Assembly (NCBI GenBank): GCA_035559995.1
Contig: DATMAM010000030.1
Span: forward strand, 186,001-250,000
Source: DATMAM01 sp035559995
GTDB taxonomy: Bacteria > Desulfobacterota > Binatia > UBA9968
Direction: 5' to 3'
DNA: 64,000 nucleotides
Below the pieces are notes generated by a model. It was not told where the DNA came from, searched no databases, and was given only the letters and a program-made list of their open reading frames with translations. A program made the translations under genes and the position numbers. This document shows positions 33,542-44,494 of the stretch, in pieces (position 1 is the first letter of the stretch; each line of letters starts with the position of its first letter).

Positions 33542-34021
33542 ATGGATGAGAAGCAGGTAAAGGACTCGTTTACGATTTACAAGTACGACCCGTCGCGCGA
33601 GTGGTCGGAAAGGGACAAGAAACGCGGCAAACAGAATCTCCACCTCGGCAGCTGCGGCGGGCTCAATGTCGGCGTTCAGGTGGTCATCAAGGGCGGTGAG
33701 ACCAATCTCCACGCCCACCCCGGCTTCGACTCTTCGTGGTTCGTGCTCTCCGGGCGCGTTAAGTTCTACGGCGCGGGCGACACGCTGGTCGCCGACCTCG
33801 GCAAAGGCGAAGGGATCTTCATCCCTCGGGGCGTCCCGTACTGGTTCGAATCGGGGAGCGACGAGCCGCTGGAGATTCTCCACATCACCAGCGGCGAGAG
33901 GGGGCGCGTCAACTTCGAGCCTCTCAAAGCTCACCAGGAGCGGCAGTTGCAGGAGCGCAGAGGCGCCCGCCACGCGACGCCAGAAGAGATGGAGGCAGGG
34001 CGCGTGCTGGAATCGCGCTGA
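33542..34021 (+). CDS. Cupin domain protein
   Basis: A 159-residue single-cupin protein. The metal motif is GGETNLHAHPGFDSSWFVLSGRVKFYG (His, His, no central Glu but a Ser-Ser-Trp), and the second motif GIFIPRGVPYWFESG follows. CAGGAGG lies about eight bases before the ATG. It stands 131 bases after the CoA-transferase genes and may belong to the aromatic pathway, possibly as a ring-cleavage or sensor accessory. Confidence 0.85.
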   Translation: MDEKQVKDSFTIYKYDPSREWSERDKKRGKQNLHLGSCGGLNVGVQVVIKGGETNLHAHPGFDSSWFVLSGRVKFYGAGDTLVADLGKGEGIFIPRGVPYWFESGSDEPLEILHITSGERGRVNFEPLKAHQERQLQERRGARHATPEEMEAGRVLESR

Positions 34022-34370
34022 GTTCGAAAACCGTCCCTCGGCCCTCCAGCCGGTACCGTACGAATCAGCCGAAGCTCGTCGTCGCAAGCGATGCTCCGGC
34101 TTACCGTTGGCGTTTGGCGCGCAGAGAAACGCGGAGATTTTGTCTCCTCTACCGGCGCTCTCGTTTTTCTGACCGGCCGCCGTTTAACGACATCCCTGCC
34201 GTATCTTCCATGCCCGAGGAAGGAACCGCATGGTCCGCGTTACGAGTAGAGCCGGCGGATCGCCGTGGAGATCGTGGCCCAAACTCAAGGCAAACTGTCT
34301 GTCCTTCGCGCAATTGTTGTGTTAGACATCGCGAAGCGCAGGTCGGCCGATTTCGTGCGAGGTAGGAGAC
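34022..34370. other. 349-base intergenic region
   Basis: No supportable gene. It contains one inverted repeat, CTTCGCG at 34304-34310 and CGCGAAG at 34330-34336, 19 bases apart, about 35 bases before the next ATG. This could be an operator or leader structure of the substrate-binding protein gene. The remainder shows nothing I can interpret. Confidence 0.5.
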
Positions 34371-35492
34371 ATGAAGGCGACTTTGAGAAGCTTTGTGCTG
34401 GCGGCGGGGCTATGGCTCACAGTTTTTGCCGCGCATAGCGGCGCCGCCAGCCCCGCCTTGCTCAAAGCCAAGCAGGAGGCCGAGAGCAAGGGTTATATTT
34501 TCGCCACGAGCCACGACGAAATCGTGGCCGCGGCCAAAAAAGAGGGCAGGATGCGCGCCGTAAGTTTTCTTTCCGGAAAGATGCTCGACGCGATGGCGCG
34601 CGCCTTCCGGGCGAAATACCCGTTTCTCGACGTTCATGTCGAGGAGCAAGGAGGGTCGGTCGAAGCGGCGCAGCGCTTTCTCCTCGAGATCAAGGCGGGC
34701 GTCGCAAGAGACTGGGACGCCAACCGGCTTTGGACCGAACTGTACGATCAGTACCTGCCGTATCAGAAGAAGTTCGACATTCTAGGCATGGCCGAGCACA
34801 AGGTGCTCAACATTCCTCCGCCGATGGTCGATCCCGTTCATCGGCATGTGGTCGCGCTCAGCAGCAATCTCCATGTGCTCGTCTACAACACCAAACTGGT
34901 CCCCCCCGAGCAGGCGCCCGGAAGGTGGGAAGATCTGTTGCGGCCCGAATTTAAGGGGAAGAAGTTTGCGTCGGATATTCGACCCGTGGGGGTTGCCGCA
35001 CTGGTCGCCGCGTGGGGGCTCGAGAAGACGCTCGACTTTGCCAAAAGGATCGCCGCGCAGCAGCCGGTCTGGGTAAGAGGGCACACGATCGTGATCTCTG
35101 CCGTGCAGACCGGAGAGATCCCCATGTTCATGGGAACCAATTTCGGAGCGGTCAAAAGAGCGCAGGCAAAAGATCGCGCCAGGGTCCTGGGATACAAATT
35201 TCTGGAGCCGGTCGTGGGCAGGCTGCATCTCACCGACGGTGTCCTGGCCGCCGCCCGGCATCCCTACGCCGCCCTCTTATGGTTGGAGTTTCAGGCTTCT
35301 CCCGAGGGGCAAAAGTTGTTGGACGAGCACTGGCCTTTTGGCGGCTCCGTCCTGCTGCCCGATTCGGTCCAAGCGCAGGAGACCAAGGGAAAGAAAGTCT
35401 TCCTGATCGATTGGAACCACTACACCAAGCTCGACGAGTACACCGCCAAGGTTGCCGAGGCTTACGGCTTTCCCAGGGCCGAAGTGAAATGA
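34371..35492 (+). CDS. ABC-type solute-binding protein (Fbp/AfuA-like)
   Basis: A 373-residue periplasmic binding protein with a signal peptide (residues 1-25, SFVLAAGLWLTVFAAHSGA). The mature part reads like extracellular solute-binding family 1/8: ATSHDEIVAAAKKEGRMRAVSFLSGKMLDAMARAF, later LVYNTKLVPPEQAPGRWEDLLRPEFKGK. Such proteins bind ferric iron, polyamines or organic acids. GTAGGAG precedes the ATG. No permease or ATPase gene lies nearby, so it is an orphan component. Confidence 0.85.
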   Translation: MKATLRSFVLAAGLWLTVFAAHSGAASPALLKAKQEAESKGYIFATSHDEIVAAAKKEGRMRAVSFLSGKMLDAMARAFRAKYPFLDVHVEEQGGSVEAAQRFLLEIKAGVARDWDANRLWTELYDQYLPYQKKFDILGMAEHKVLNIPPPMVDPVHRHVVALSSNLHVLVYNTKLVPPEQAPGRWEDLLRPEFKGKKFASDIRPVGVAALVAAWGLEKTLDFAKRIAAQQPVWVRGHTIVISAVQTGEIPMFMGTNFGAVKRAQAKDRARVLGYKFLEPVVGRLHLTDGVLAAARHPYAALLWLEFQASPEGQKLLDEHWPFGGSVLLPDSVQAQETKGKKVFLIDWNHYTKLDEYTAKVAEAYGFPRAEVK

Positions 35493-35581
35493 GCGCAGGG
35501 CCAATTTTGGATGCCGGCGTCGGCAAACTGGCACCCCCCTTGCGGGTTCGAGATCGAGTTACAGTACGCCAGCGCTGAGCG

Positions 35582-36595
35582 CTACGGCAAGGGACAGGCG
35601 GGGGTGAGCTTTTGGATTTGCGGAATGACCTCTTCGCCGAATCGCTGGATTGTTTCCAGGGTAAAGCGCGGGTCCACGCCCGGAAAGTCTACCATGAACC
35701 ACATGAATTCCGCGCCAAACTCGTCGTGGTAGCTCATTACCTGTTCAGTCACCTCTGCGGGGCTGCCGATGATGAGGCGGTCCTGCTTTAACTGCTCGTA
35801 AGCGAGATTGTAACGTTCTCCGGGCTGACCCCATCTGTTATAGCGCTCGTAGCGCCTCTCGTAGCCTTCGCGGATTCGCTCTTCCGCTTCCCGCAAGCTA
35901 TTGGCGATGCACAGATCGCGAAATATGAACAGCCCTTTGAATTGTCTCCCCTGGCGCTCGAGCGCCGCCTTATACGCCGGCAGGGCCTCCCGTAGAAACG
36001 GCTTGGAATGCCTGCGGCTGGCAATCCAGTGATCGGCAACCTCGGGCACTCTGGCGACCGTTTTCACGGTATCTGCGCCCAGCAAGATGGGCGGGCCGGG
36101 TCGCTGCAGAGGTTTTGGCGCGAGAGTCACGCCGTCGAGGCGAAAGAACCGGCCGTGAAAAGTTACCGCGTCTTCCGACCAGAGCTTGCGAATGACCTCA
36201 AGGGCCTCTGTCAAACGCACCCTGCGTTCCCGCTTGTCGATTCCGAATGAATTGAATTCGCTATCTCGGTAGCCCTGGCCGACGCCGAAGAGGAATTTTC
36301 CGCCCGAGAGATTGTCCAGCGCCGCCGTGTGCTCAGCGACCATCACCGGATGGTGCAGCGGGAGAACAAAGATAGAGGTGCCGAGATACATCCCCGGCGT
36401 TTGGCCGGCCAAGTAAGCCAAGAGCGGCAGGGACTGAAAGATCGCCGCGTCCGGTCCCGTAAGGTAATGCTGCGCGACAAACAGCGCCTCGAAATTGCTT
36501 GTATAGGCGGCGCGCGCCCTTTCGGTAACTTGTCGAAGCGCCTCGGCGGGGGCCACCTCCGCCGGGTAGCTGCCAAACTCGATCCCAAATCGCAT
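35582..36595 (-). CDS. LLM-class flavin-dependent oxidoreductase
   Basis: A 337-residue luciferase-like TIM barrel: ALFVAQHYLTGPDAAIFQSLPLLAYLAGQTPGMYLGTSIFVLPLHHPVMVAEHTAALD and FGVGQGYRDSEFNSFGI are the usual blocks, and RPGPPILLGAD near 175 follows. It uses FMN or F420. AAGGTGAGA lies nine bases upstream. It is divergent from the Bug-type binding protein. Substrate unknown. Confidence 0.88.
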   Translation of the reverse strand: MRFGIEFGSYPAEVAPAEALRQVTERARAAYTSNFEALFVAQHYLTGPDAAIFQSLPLLAYLAGQTPGMYLGTSIFVLPLHHPVMVAEHTAALDNLSGGKFLFGVGQGYRDSEFNSFGIDKRERRVRLTEALEVIRKLWSEDAVTFHGRFFRLDGVTLAPKPLQRPGPPILLGADTVKTVARVPEVADHWIASRRHSKPFLREALPAYKAALERQGRQFKGLFIFRDLCIANSLREAEERIREGYERRYERYNRWGQPGERYNLAYEQLKQDRLIIGSPAEVTEQVMSYHDEFGAEFMWFMVDFPGVDPRFTLETIQRFGEEVIPQIQKLTPACPLP

Positions 36596-36741
36596 CGTTT
36601 ACTCTCACCTTGGAAATTTCTTTACATACTACAAAATAGCGCGCGGAGCCATTCACCGCTTTGCTGCCGCCCCGGCAGGACGCGTTTTTGAAATCCTCAA
36701 AACGCCAAACGCTTTTACGGCTCTCCTCGTCCAAAGCCTTA

Positions 36742-36773
36742 TTGACCGCAGGCGCGATTCCAAATAGGAATCG
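36742..36773 (+). promoter_or_regulatory. Possible promoter overlapped by a palindrome before the Bug-type gene
   Basis: TTGACC at 36742-36747 and TAGGAA at 36765-36770 (17-base spacer). A perfect inverted repeat, CGATTCC at 36755-36761 and GGAATCG at 36767-36773, covers the -10. This layout suits repression by a regulator bound at the palindrome. Confidence 0.4.
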
Positions 36774-36831
36774 GACAAAAGATTCTATTTGCGTTTCATG
36801 GAGGCGGCTCGCCTCAAAAGGAGTCTCGACC

Positions 36832-37896
36832 ATGCGCCAGATTAGATTTCGACGTATCTTCGGTCCCGTCATCGTTTGTCTCTCGGCCCTGGCAGGAATC
36901 GCCCCCGCCCGGGCTCAGGCCCCGTTTTACGAAGGAAAGACAATAACCCTCGTCGTCGGTTCCGGCGCGGGCGGCATGGGCGATCTGCGCGCGCGAGCGC
37001 TGGCCTCCGTTCTGGCCAAACACATCCCTGGAAATCCGACGATCACGTTTCAATACATGCCCGGCGGAGGCGGTCGCAAGGCCGCCAATCACCTTTACAA
37101 CAACGCCCGCCCCGACGGTCTCATGCTCTACCGCATCGCGAGCAGCATTGTTCCTTATGCCGTCCTCGGGGAGACCGGCGTTCAGTACGATATCGATAAG
37201 CTGATCTATCTCGGCACTACCGAACACGTTCTCTATTATCTCTTCGGCACGCGCGCCCAGCTCGGTCTCAATAATTTATCCAAGCTGCGCGCGGCCTCCG
37301 GAGTACGCATCGGCAGCGCCCCTGTGGGCCACACAGGCTATATCCTCAGCCGGTTGACCGCGTACTTTCTCGACATGAAAGAGCCGAAGATCGTCCCCGG
37401 ATACGAAAATGAGGACCTCGATATCGCCTTTGCGCGCGGCGAAGTTGACGCGCAGGTGGCTTCGACGGGAACGGTCGTGGAGCAGGATCTGCTGAATAAA
37501 AAGCTCGCCGACTTTCACGCCGCCGTGGAGATCCCCAAAGGCCGAAAAGACCCCCGCTTCGCCCATTTGAACCTTCCGGATCTCGAAACATTCGCGAAAA
37601 GCGCAAGCGAGCGAAAACTTCTCACGATGATGCGCAACTTTAGGTCGGTCGGCACGATCCTGCTTCTGCCGCCGGGAACTCCTAAAGACCGGGTGGAAAT
37701 TCTAAAGGAAGCGGTCCGCAAGACCCACGCCGATCCGGCGTTTGTCGGAGAGTACCGAAAGCTGACCGGCGGGGACGACCCCACGCCGCTCTCACCCGAC
37801 GAGCAGGCCCAACTCGTAAAGCAGATTCCGCGGGACCCTGAAACGATCGAGCTGTTCAAAAAATTCGCCGGCACCGGCCCGCTGCCGCCGCGCTAA
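36832..37896 (+). CDS. Tripartite tricarboxylate transporter-type (Bug family) binding protein
   Basis: A 354-residue secreted binding protein. Signal peptide at residues 1-28 (cleavage near ARA-QA), then FYEGKTITLVVGSGAGGMGDLRARALASVLAKHIPGNP and QYMPGGGGRKAANHLYN, the Bug/TctC signature. AAGGAG is eight bases before the ATG. The family binds carboxylates with high affinity. No TctA or TctB gene is visible, which is common for this family. Confidence 0.88.
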   Translation: MRQIRFRRIFGPVIVCLSALAGIAPARAQAPFYEGKTITLVVGSGAGGMGDLRARALASVLAKHIPGNPTITFQYMPGGGGRKAANHLYNNARPDGLMLYRIASSIVPYAVLGETGVQYDIDKLIYLGTTEHVLYYLFGTRAQLGLNNLSKLRAASGVRIGSAPVGHTGYILSRLTAYFLDMKEPKIVPGYENEDLDIAFARGEVDAQVASTGTVVEQDLLNKKLADFHAAVEIPKGRKDPRFAHLNLPDLETFAKSASERKLLTMMRNFRSVGTILLLPPGTPKDRVEILKEAVRKTHADPAFVGEYRKLTGGDDPTPLSPDEQAQLVKQIPRDPETIELFKKFAGTGPLPPR

Positions 37897-38161
37897 CCGG
37901 AAAGGCGGCGGTACGACGGAAAGACGGGCACGCAATATGGCGCGGCCTTTTTGGCGCCGACCGGTATGGCATGCACTGGCAGCAAGGCGATGAGATCGTG
38001 GAGCTTTAGCGGCACGGGCCGGATCTTTGACGTTTCGGGAGACGATCGACTCGCTCGATTGCAAGGGTCACTTGAGGAAGGAATCCCTGAGCGTGCGGGC
38101 GCCGGACCGCCTTGGTCGGCCAGGACCCGGCCGCCGTTTTTCTCTAAACGCTGTTGGTCGG

Positions 38162-38236
38162 TGGGCCCACCTGGATTCGAACCAGGGACCGACCGGTTAT
38201 GAGCCGGTAGCTCTAACCAGACTGAGCTATGGGCCC
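38162..38236 (-). tRNA. tRNA with CAU anticodon, probably tRNA-Ile2
   Basis: A complete 75-base cloverleaf read on the minus strand: acceptor GGGCCCA / TGGGCCC, D-arm TAGCTCAGTCTGGTTAGAGC, anticodon loop CTCATAA, T-arm GGTTCGAATCC, discriminator A. The CCA end is not encoded (CCG follows). CAU can be elongator Met or lysidine-modified Ile2. C4-G69 and C5-G68, and the CTCATAACC context, favour Ile2 as in known TilS substrates. It lies downstream of rpoD. Confidence 0.9.
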
Positions 38237-38431
38237 TTAAAGAAAATCAGAAAAGCAAAACGGCAAAAGTCAAAAAGAGAGGAAGCAACCTAAAAGTAAA
38301 GAGCAAGCCGCAAAAAAGCAACTCGACGGCCGATCTCTCGCGGGCGGCGGATTCCCGAGTCTCGCGTTTAGGGTTTCGAGCTTCGGCTTACTTTCGCGGC
38401 AACCCAAAACTCGAAACACGGAACCCGAAAC

Positions 38432-40294
<1,863 letters not shown>

Positions 40295-42030
40295 TCTAAA
40301 ATCCTTTCCTTCCTGACCTTTTCGTCGTGATTTTCTTCCGCGGCGCGAATCGCGCGCCGCGCCTCCATTTGCAAGGATCTGAGATGGCGCCGTCGCAGAT
40401 GAGCCAGGCAATCGCTCGCCATCTTCTCGGCTTCTTCTTCAACCGCTTCGGCCGCCAAAAAAAGCCCGCTCACTTGAGCCGCCGCCTGCGGCGCGAGCTG
40501 CTCGACGAGCGCCGCCGGATCAATCGCGCCCTGCGCCCGCCATAAGGAGAGCGCCCGATCGATCACGTCGCGCCATTGGCCAGCGAAGAGGGCCGGCACA
40601 TCCTTTTCCCCCGCGACTCGCTCGGCAATCGAAGGAAACCTTAGAACCAGGCTCACGAGAGCGCGCTCGGCGCGGTCGGGCTGCAAGCCGATCTGAGCCA
40701 CCTCGCGCCCGGAGCGGGCACGTGCGGCGGCTTGCGGGCCGGAAAGGGCACGGCTCGAGCGCAGCAGCTCTTCGCGGATCCCCAGCAGGTCGGACGCGCG
40801 CCGCGCGAGCAGATCCGCCTCCAGGGGGTTACGCACCTTAGCGAGAAGCCGGCTCACTTCCTGCGCGATCTGGCTTCGCGCCGCCAGCGATTTGCCGTAC
40901 TGCCCCTCAAGCCAGGTCAGAAAATAGTCGGCGAGCGGCTGCGCTCGGCCGAGGAGCGCCTCCACGGCGTCTTTGCCGCGCCTGCGCACGAACGTGTCCG
41001 GATCTTCGCCGCTCGGCAGAAAAGCGCTTTTGCCGAAGACTCCTCCTTCGACGAAGATCTCAAAGCTTCGCGCGGCGGCCTTTCTGCCGGCGCCGTCGCC
41101 GTCAAACAGAGCGATGATGTTTTTGGTATAGCGCCCCAGGACGCGCACGTGATCGGCCGTGAGGGCCGTCCCCAGAGTGGCGACCACGCTCGAAACGCCG
41201 TACTGGTGCAGCGCGATCGCGTCCAGGTAGCCCTCGACGATCACCACGCGATCCTCGCGGCGAATCGCTTCCTTCGCGTGAAACAAGCCGTAGAGCGTGG
41301 AGCCTTTGCGGAACAGCGGCGTCTCGGCGCAGTTTAAATATTTGGGCAGCCCCGCGCCAATGACCCGACCGCCAAAAGCGACGACCCGGCCGCTCACGTC
41401 GAGGATCGGGAACATGAGCCGGCCGAAAAACTTGTCGCTAAAGCCGCCGCGGCTTTCGCTCACCAGCCCAGCGCGCGCCGCATCCCGCAAAGAGCATCCT
41501 TCTCTTTTGAGCTCCTCCGCGAGCGCGCGCCCGCTTTGCGGCGCGTAGCCGAGAAAGAACCGCTCCGCCACCGACATTTCCACGCCCCGCCGCTTGAGGT
41601 ACTCCAGCCCCTTGCGACCTTCGGGGTGGCGGAGCAAAACGTCCCGGAAGAACCGAGCGGCTCGTTCGTTCACCTGATAGAGCGCCTCGCGCTCGCCGGT
41701 TTTTTTGCTTCCTTGCGCCTTGTCCGCGCGCTCGACCACAATTCCGTAGCGTTTGCCGACGCGCTCGACCGCTTCGGGAAAGCTCAGGCGCTCGTACTGC
41801 ATGAGAAAGCTAAAGACGTTTCCCCCGACGTGACAGCCGAAGCAGTGAAAGATGCCCTTTTCCTCGTTGACGGTAAAAGAGGGCGTTTTCTCGGCGTGAA
41901 ACGGACAAAGCCCGATGTGATTTCGCCCCGCCTTTCTCAACGCGAGATAATCGGAGATCACCTCGACGATCGACGCGCGCGCGCGAATCTCAGCTATCTT
42001 GGCTTCGTCAATCATCCAAAAGGGTTTGCG

Positions 42031-42561
42031 CTACAGAGATTCCGTTCGTTCGAGCTTCTCCTGCCGGCTATCGAACCACGGAACGTGTTCCTTTTGGGTT
42101 TTCAGAATATCCCCGGCGGCGTGCGCCAGCGGGCGGGCCAGGGACGAATTTTTGATTTGCTCTCGGACCGCGCGCGGTAGCAGCGGAAAAACGCTCAAGA
42201 GAAACACCAATAGGGCGAGGACGGCGGCTCCCTTTCCGGCGCCCACCACGATCCCTCCTGCCCGATCAACGCCGTAAAGCAAGAGAGAGCGCGCCCAGCG
42301 ATGGAGCGCGTAGCCGACGAGCGAAAAGCCCAGATAGATCAGAGCAAACAAGCCGACGAAGCTGAGCGGCTTGAGCGCCGCCTGAGGCAGGTAGCCGTAA
42401 GGGGCGATCACTTTGGCGAGCGCGTCGTCGTACCGCAGGCTGAGCGCGAAACCCGCGACGAGACCTAAAAGAGAAAAGCTCTCGCGAAAAAGGCCTTTAA
42501 AGTAGCCTCTCAGGGCAAATAGGAAGAGCAGGACCAGCAGGACGGAATCGATGATATTCAC
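42031..42561 (-). CDS. CvpA-family membrane protein
   Basis: A 176-residue protein with four membrane segments. It begins NIIDSVLLVLLFLFALRGYFKGLFRESFSLLGLVAG, the CvpA signature. The GTG at 42561 gives the expected family N-terminus; the open frame extends 19 codons further without similarity. Homologues are tied to colicin V production and envelope stress. It lies between rpsU and dnaG. Confidence 0.85.
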   Translation of the reverse strand: MNIIDSVLLVLLFLFALRGYFKGLFRESFSLLGLVAGFALSLRYDDALAKVIAPYGYLPQAALKPLSFVGLFALIYLGFSLVGYALHRWARSLLLYGVDRAGGIVVGAGKGAAVLALLVFLLSVFPLLPRAVREQIKNSSLARPLAHAAGDILKTQKEHVPWFDSRQEKLERTESL

Positions 42562-42642
42562 GCCGACGGGCTGAGATTTAACCGTTGATGAGATCGAAAA
42601 CTGTCGTGTCGGACACAACGCCCCGAAGCAAATTTCTACGGC

Positions 42643-42840
42643 CTAAAAATAGTGGCTTCGGGACCGTCTCATCGCTCGCTTGCGCGCCGCAATCGCCTTC
42701 TTCTTTCGCTTGACGCTCGGTTTGTCGTAGTGCTCGCGCTTGCGCAGTTCCGCCAAGATTCCCGCCTTCTCACACTGCTTTTTAAAGCGTCGAATGGCGC
42801 TCTCTATCGATTCATTTTCTCGAACTCGGACTCCGGTCAT
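42643..42840 (-). CDS. rpsU: 30S ribosomal protein S21
   Basis: A 65-residue basic protein: VRVRENESIESAIRRFKKQCEKAGILAELRKREHYDKPS followed by a lysine/arginine tail, the full S21 pattern. It is the first gene of rpsU-cvpA-dnaG-rpoD and has a strong promoter 50-80 bases upstream. Confidence 0.95.
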   Translation of the reverse strand: MTGVRVRENESIESAIRRFKKQCEKAGILAELRKREHYDKPSVKRKKKAIAARKRAMRRSRSHYF

Positions 42841-42892
42841 TAGATCGATTCCCCACTCCCTAGCGGGTCAGCGCGCCCTCGGAAGTCCCTCT

Positions 42893-42920
42893 TTTATATC
42901 CCATTCAGGATTCAAGTCAA
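42893..42920 (-). promoter_or_regulatory. Sigma-70 promoter of the rpsU-dnaG-rpoD operon
   Basis: Minus strand TTGACT (42920-42915), 16-base spacer, TATAAA (42898-42893). Both boxes match five of six. The leader to the rpsU ATG is about 45 bases. Confidence 0.65.
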
Positions 42921-42963
42921 GGCGATTGAGGATTGCGCGGCCGGGTGTGCGCGGCGCCCGCGC

Positions 42964-43710
42964 TCAACCGTGCGCCCTGTGGAGCTTGATCTTCCAGAAC
43001 CGTTCGGGGTAATCGGAGATGATCCCGTCCACGCCGAGAGCAAAAAACTTTTCCATCTCCGTCACCTCGTTCACCGTCCAGACGAATATTTTGAGCCCCC
43101 GCGCGCGCGCGGCGCCGATCAGCTCCGGCGTCGCGCCGCTCTTCTCGACGTGCAGCGACTCGGCGCTCAGCCGCGCCGCCACCTCGAGCGGGTCGGCGCG
43201 GATGCCCTGGTGGTGGATGACGCCCACTCTGGCCTGCGGCGCCAGCTCGCGCACGCGCTCGAGCGCGCGGTAGTCCATCGACGAGATAACGCTGCGCGCC
43301 AGGTACCGATAGTAGCTCAGGACAAACAGCACCTTGAGCTCGATTCCCAACGGGGCGCGCCGCGAGGTTTTGATCTCGACGGCGAGATCGACCTTGCCCG
43401 CGAGCAGACTCATGGCCTCCTCCAAAGTCATGATCCGCTGCCCGCGAAAAGACTTCTTGAACTTTCGGCCGATGTCGAGTCTTTTTAGCTGCGCCAGCGT
43501 GCTGCCCCTGACCGTTCCCTTGACGCCCGCCAGCCGTTCCAGCCGCTGATCGTGGAAAACCACCAAGTGGCCGTCCCGGGAGAGCTGGCAGTCGAGCTCG
43601 ATCATGTCCACTCCCGCCTCCAGCGCTTTCTCGAAGGCGAGACGGCTGTTTTCCGGATAGCAACCGGAAGCTCCCCGATGAGCGACTTTGATCAGATCGC
43701 CGAAAGGCAT
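42964..43710 (-). CDS. Glycerophosphodiester phosphodiesterase
   Basis: A 248-residue GDPD-fold enzyme. VAHRGASGCYPENSRLAFEKALEAGVDMIELDCQLSRDGHLVVFHD carries the catalytic HRG, the E-x-D metal pair and the second His. KIFVWTVNEVTEMEKFFALGVDGIISDYPE closes the barrel. It hydrolyses glycerophosphodiesters to glycerol-3-phosphate and an alcohol. The start at 43710 marks the fold's beginning; the frame extends far upstream only as a shadow of tlyA. Confidence 0.93.
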   Translation of the reverse strand: MPFGDLIKVAHRGASGCYPENSRLAFEKALEAGVDMIELDCQLSRDGHLVVFHDQRLERLAGVKGTVRGSTLAQLKRLDIGRKFKKSFRGQRIMTLEEAMSLLAGKVDLAVEIKTSRRAPLGIELKVLFVLSYYRYLARSVISSMDYRALERVRELAPQARVGVIHHQGIRADPLEVAARLSAESLHVEKSGATPELIGAARARGLKIFVWTVNEVTEMEKFFALGVDGIISDYPERFWKIKLHRAHG

Positions 43711-43741
43711 GGCGCGCGCGGCGTGCTGAGGCGAGGGCGAT

Positions 43742-44494
43742 TCAGGAACGGCCCGCCGCAGGCCGCTCCAGGTAGAGAAAGAACTCGCGATTGCCTTTCG
43801 GCCCTGGCAACGGCGATTCGAAAAGGCCGCGCGCGCTAAAGCCAATCGCGAGCGCGGCGGCGCGCACGTCCTCGACCGAGCGCAGCCGATCCTCCTGCGA
43901 GCGCACGACGCCGCCCTTTCCGACCTTGCCTTTCCCGACCTCAAACTGCGGCTTGACGAGGGCCAAGGCGATGCCCGCGGGAGCGAGCAAGCCATAGACG
44001 ACCGGAAGGACCAGACGCAAAGAGATGAACGAGACGTCGATGGTCGCTAGGTCGGGCGCTTCGCCGAGATCGCTTTCCTTGAGATAGCGCACATTGGTTC
44101 GCTCGAGCAGCACCACGCGCGGGTCGGTTCGAAGCCTCCAGTGCAACTGCCCGTAGCCGACGTCGACCGCGTACACGCGCCGGGCGCCGAAAGCGAGCAG
44201 GCAATCCGTAAAGCCGCCGGTCGAAGCGCCGATGTCGAGCGCGACCTTGTCTCGGACATCAATTCCAAAATGGCGGAGCGCGCCCTCGAGTTTGACCCCG
44301 CCGCGGCTCACATAGGGAAGCGAGTCGCCGCGCAGGCGAATCTCGGCGTTGGCATCGATCAGCTCTCCGGCTTTCGTCATGGGCCGCTCGCGAACCAGCA
44401 CCTCGCCCGCCAGGATTCGCCGGCGCCCTTCTTCGCGGCTCGCGACGAGGCCGCGCTCGACGAGGACCTTGTCTAGGCGCTCTCTCTTCCCCAT
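43742..44494 (-). CDS. tlyA: TlyA-family rRNA 2'-O-methyltransferase (hemolysin A family)
   Basis: A 250-residue protein with an N-terminal S4 RNA-binding domain (RLDKVLVERGLVASREEGRRRILAGEVLV) and a C-terminal FtsJ-like methyltransferase: VALDIGASTGGFTDCLLAFGARRVYAVDVGYGQL, then DLATIDVSFISL and ALVKPQFEVGK. TlyA methylates 16S and 23S cytidines at ribose. Its start overlaps the end of dxs by 22 bases. Confidence 0.94.
   Translation of the reverse strand: MGKRERLDKVLVERGLVASREEGRRRILAGEVLVRERPMTKAGELIDANAEIRLRGDSLPYVSRGGVKLEGALRHFGIDVRDKVALDIGASTGGFTDCLLAFGARRVYAVDVGYGQLHWRLRTDPRVVLLERTNVRYLKESDLGEAPDLATIDVSFISLRLVLPVVYGLLAPAGIALALVKPQFEVGKGKVGKGGVVRSQEDRLRSVEDVRAAALAIGFSARGLFESPLPGPKGNREFFLYLERPAAGRS

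Noticed and set aside
38300..38431. Repeated CGAAAC/GTTTCG words after rpoD as a short repeat array or terminator
   Set aside because: The copies are irregular and degenerate, spacing is not constant, and no T-run follows the possible stem.
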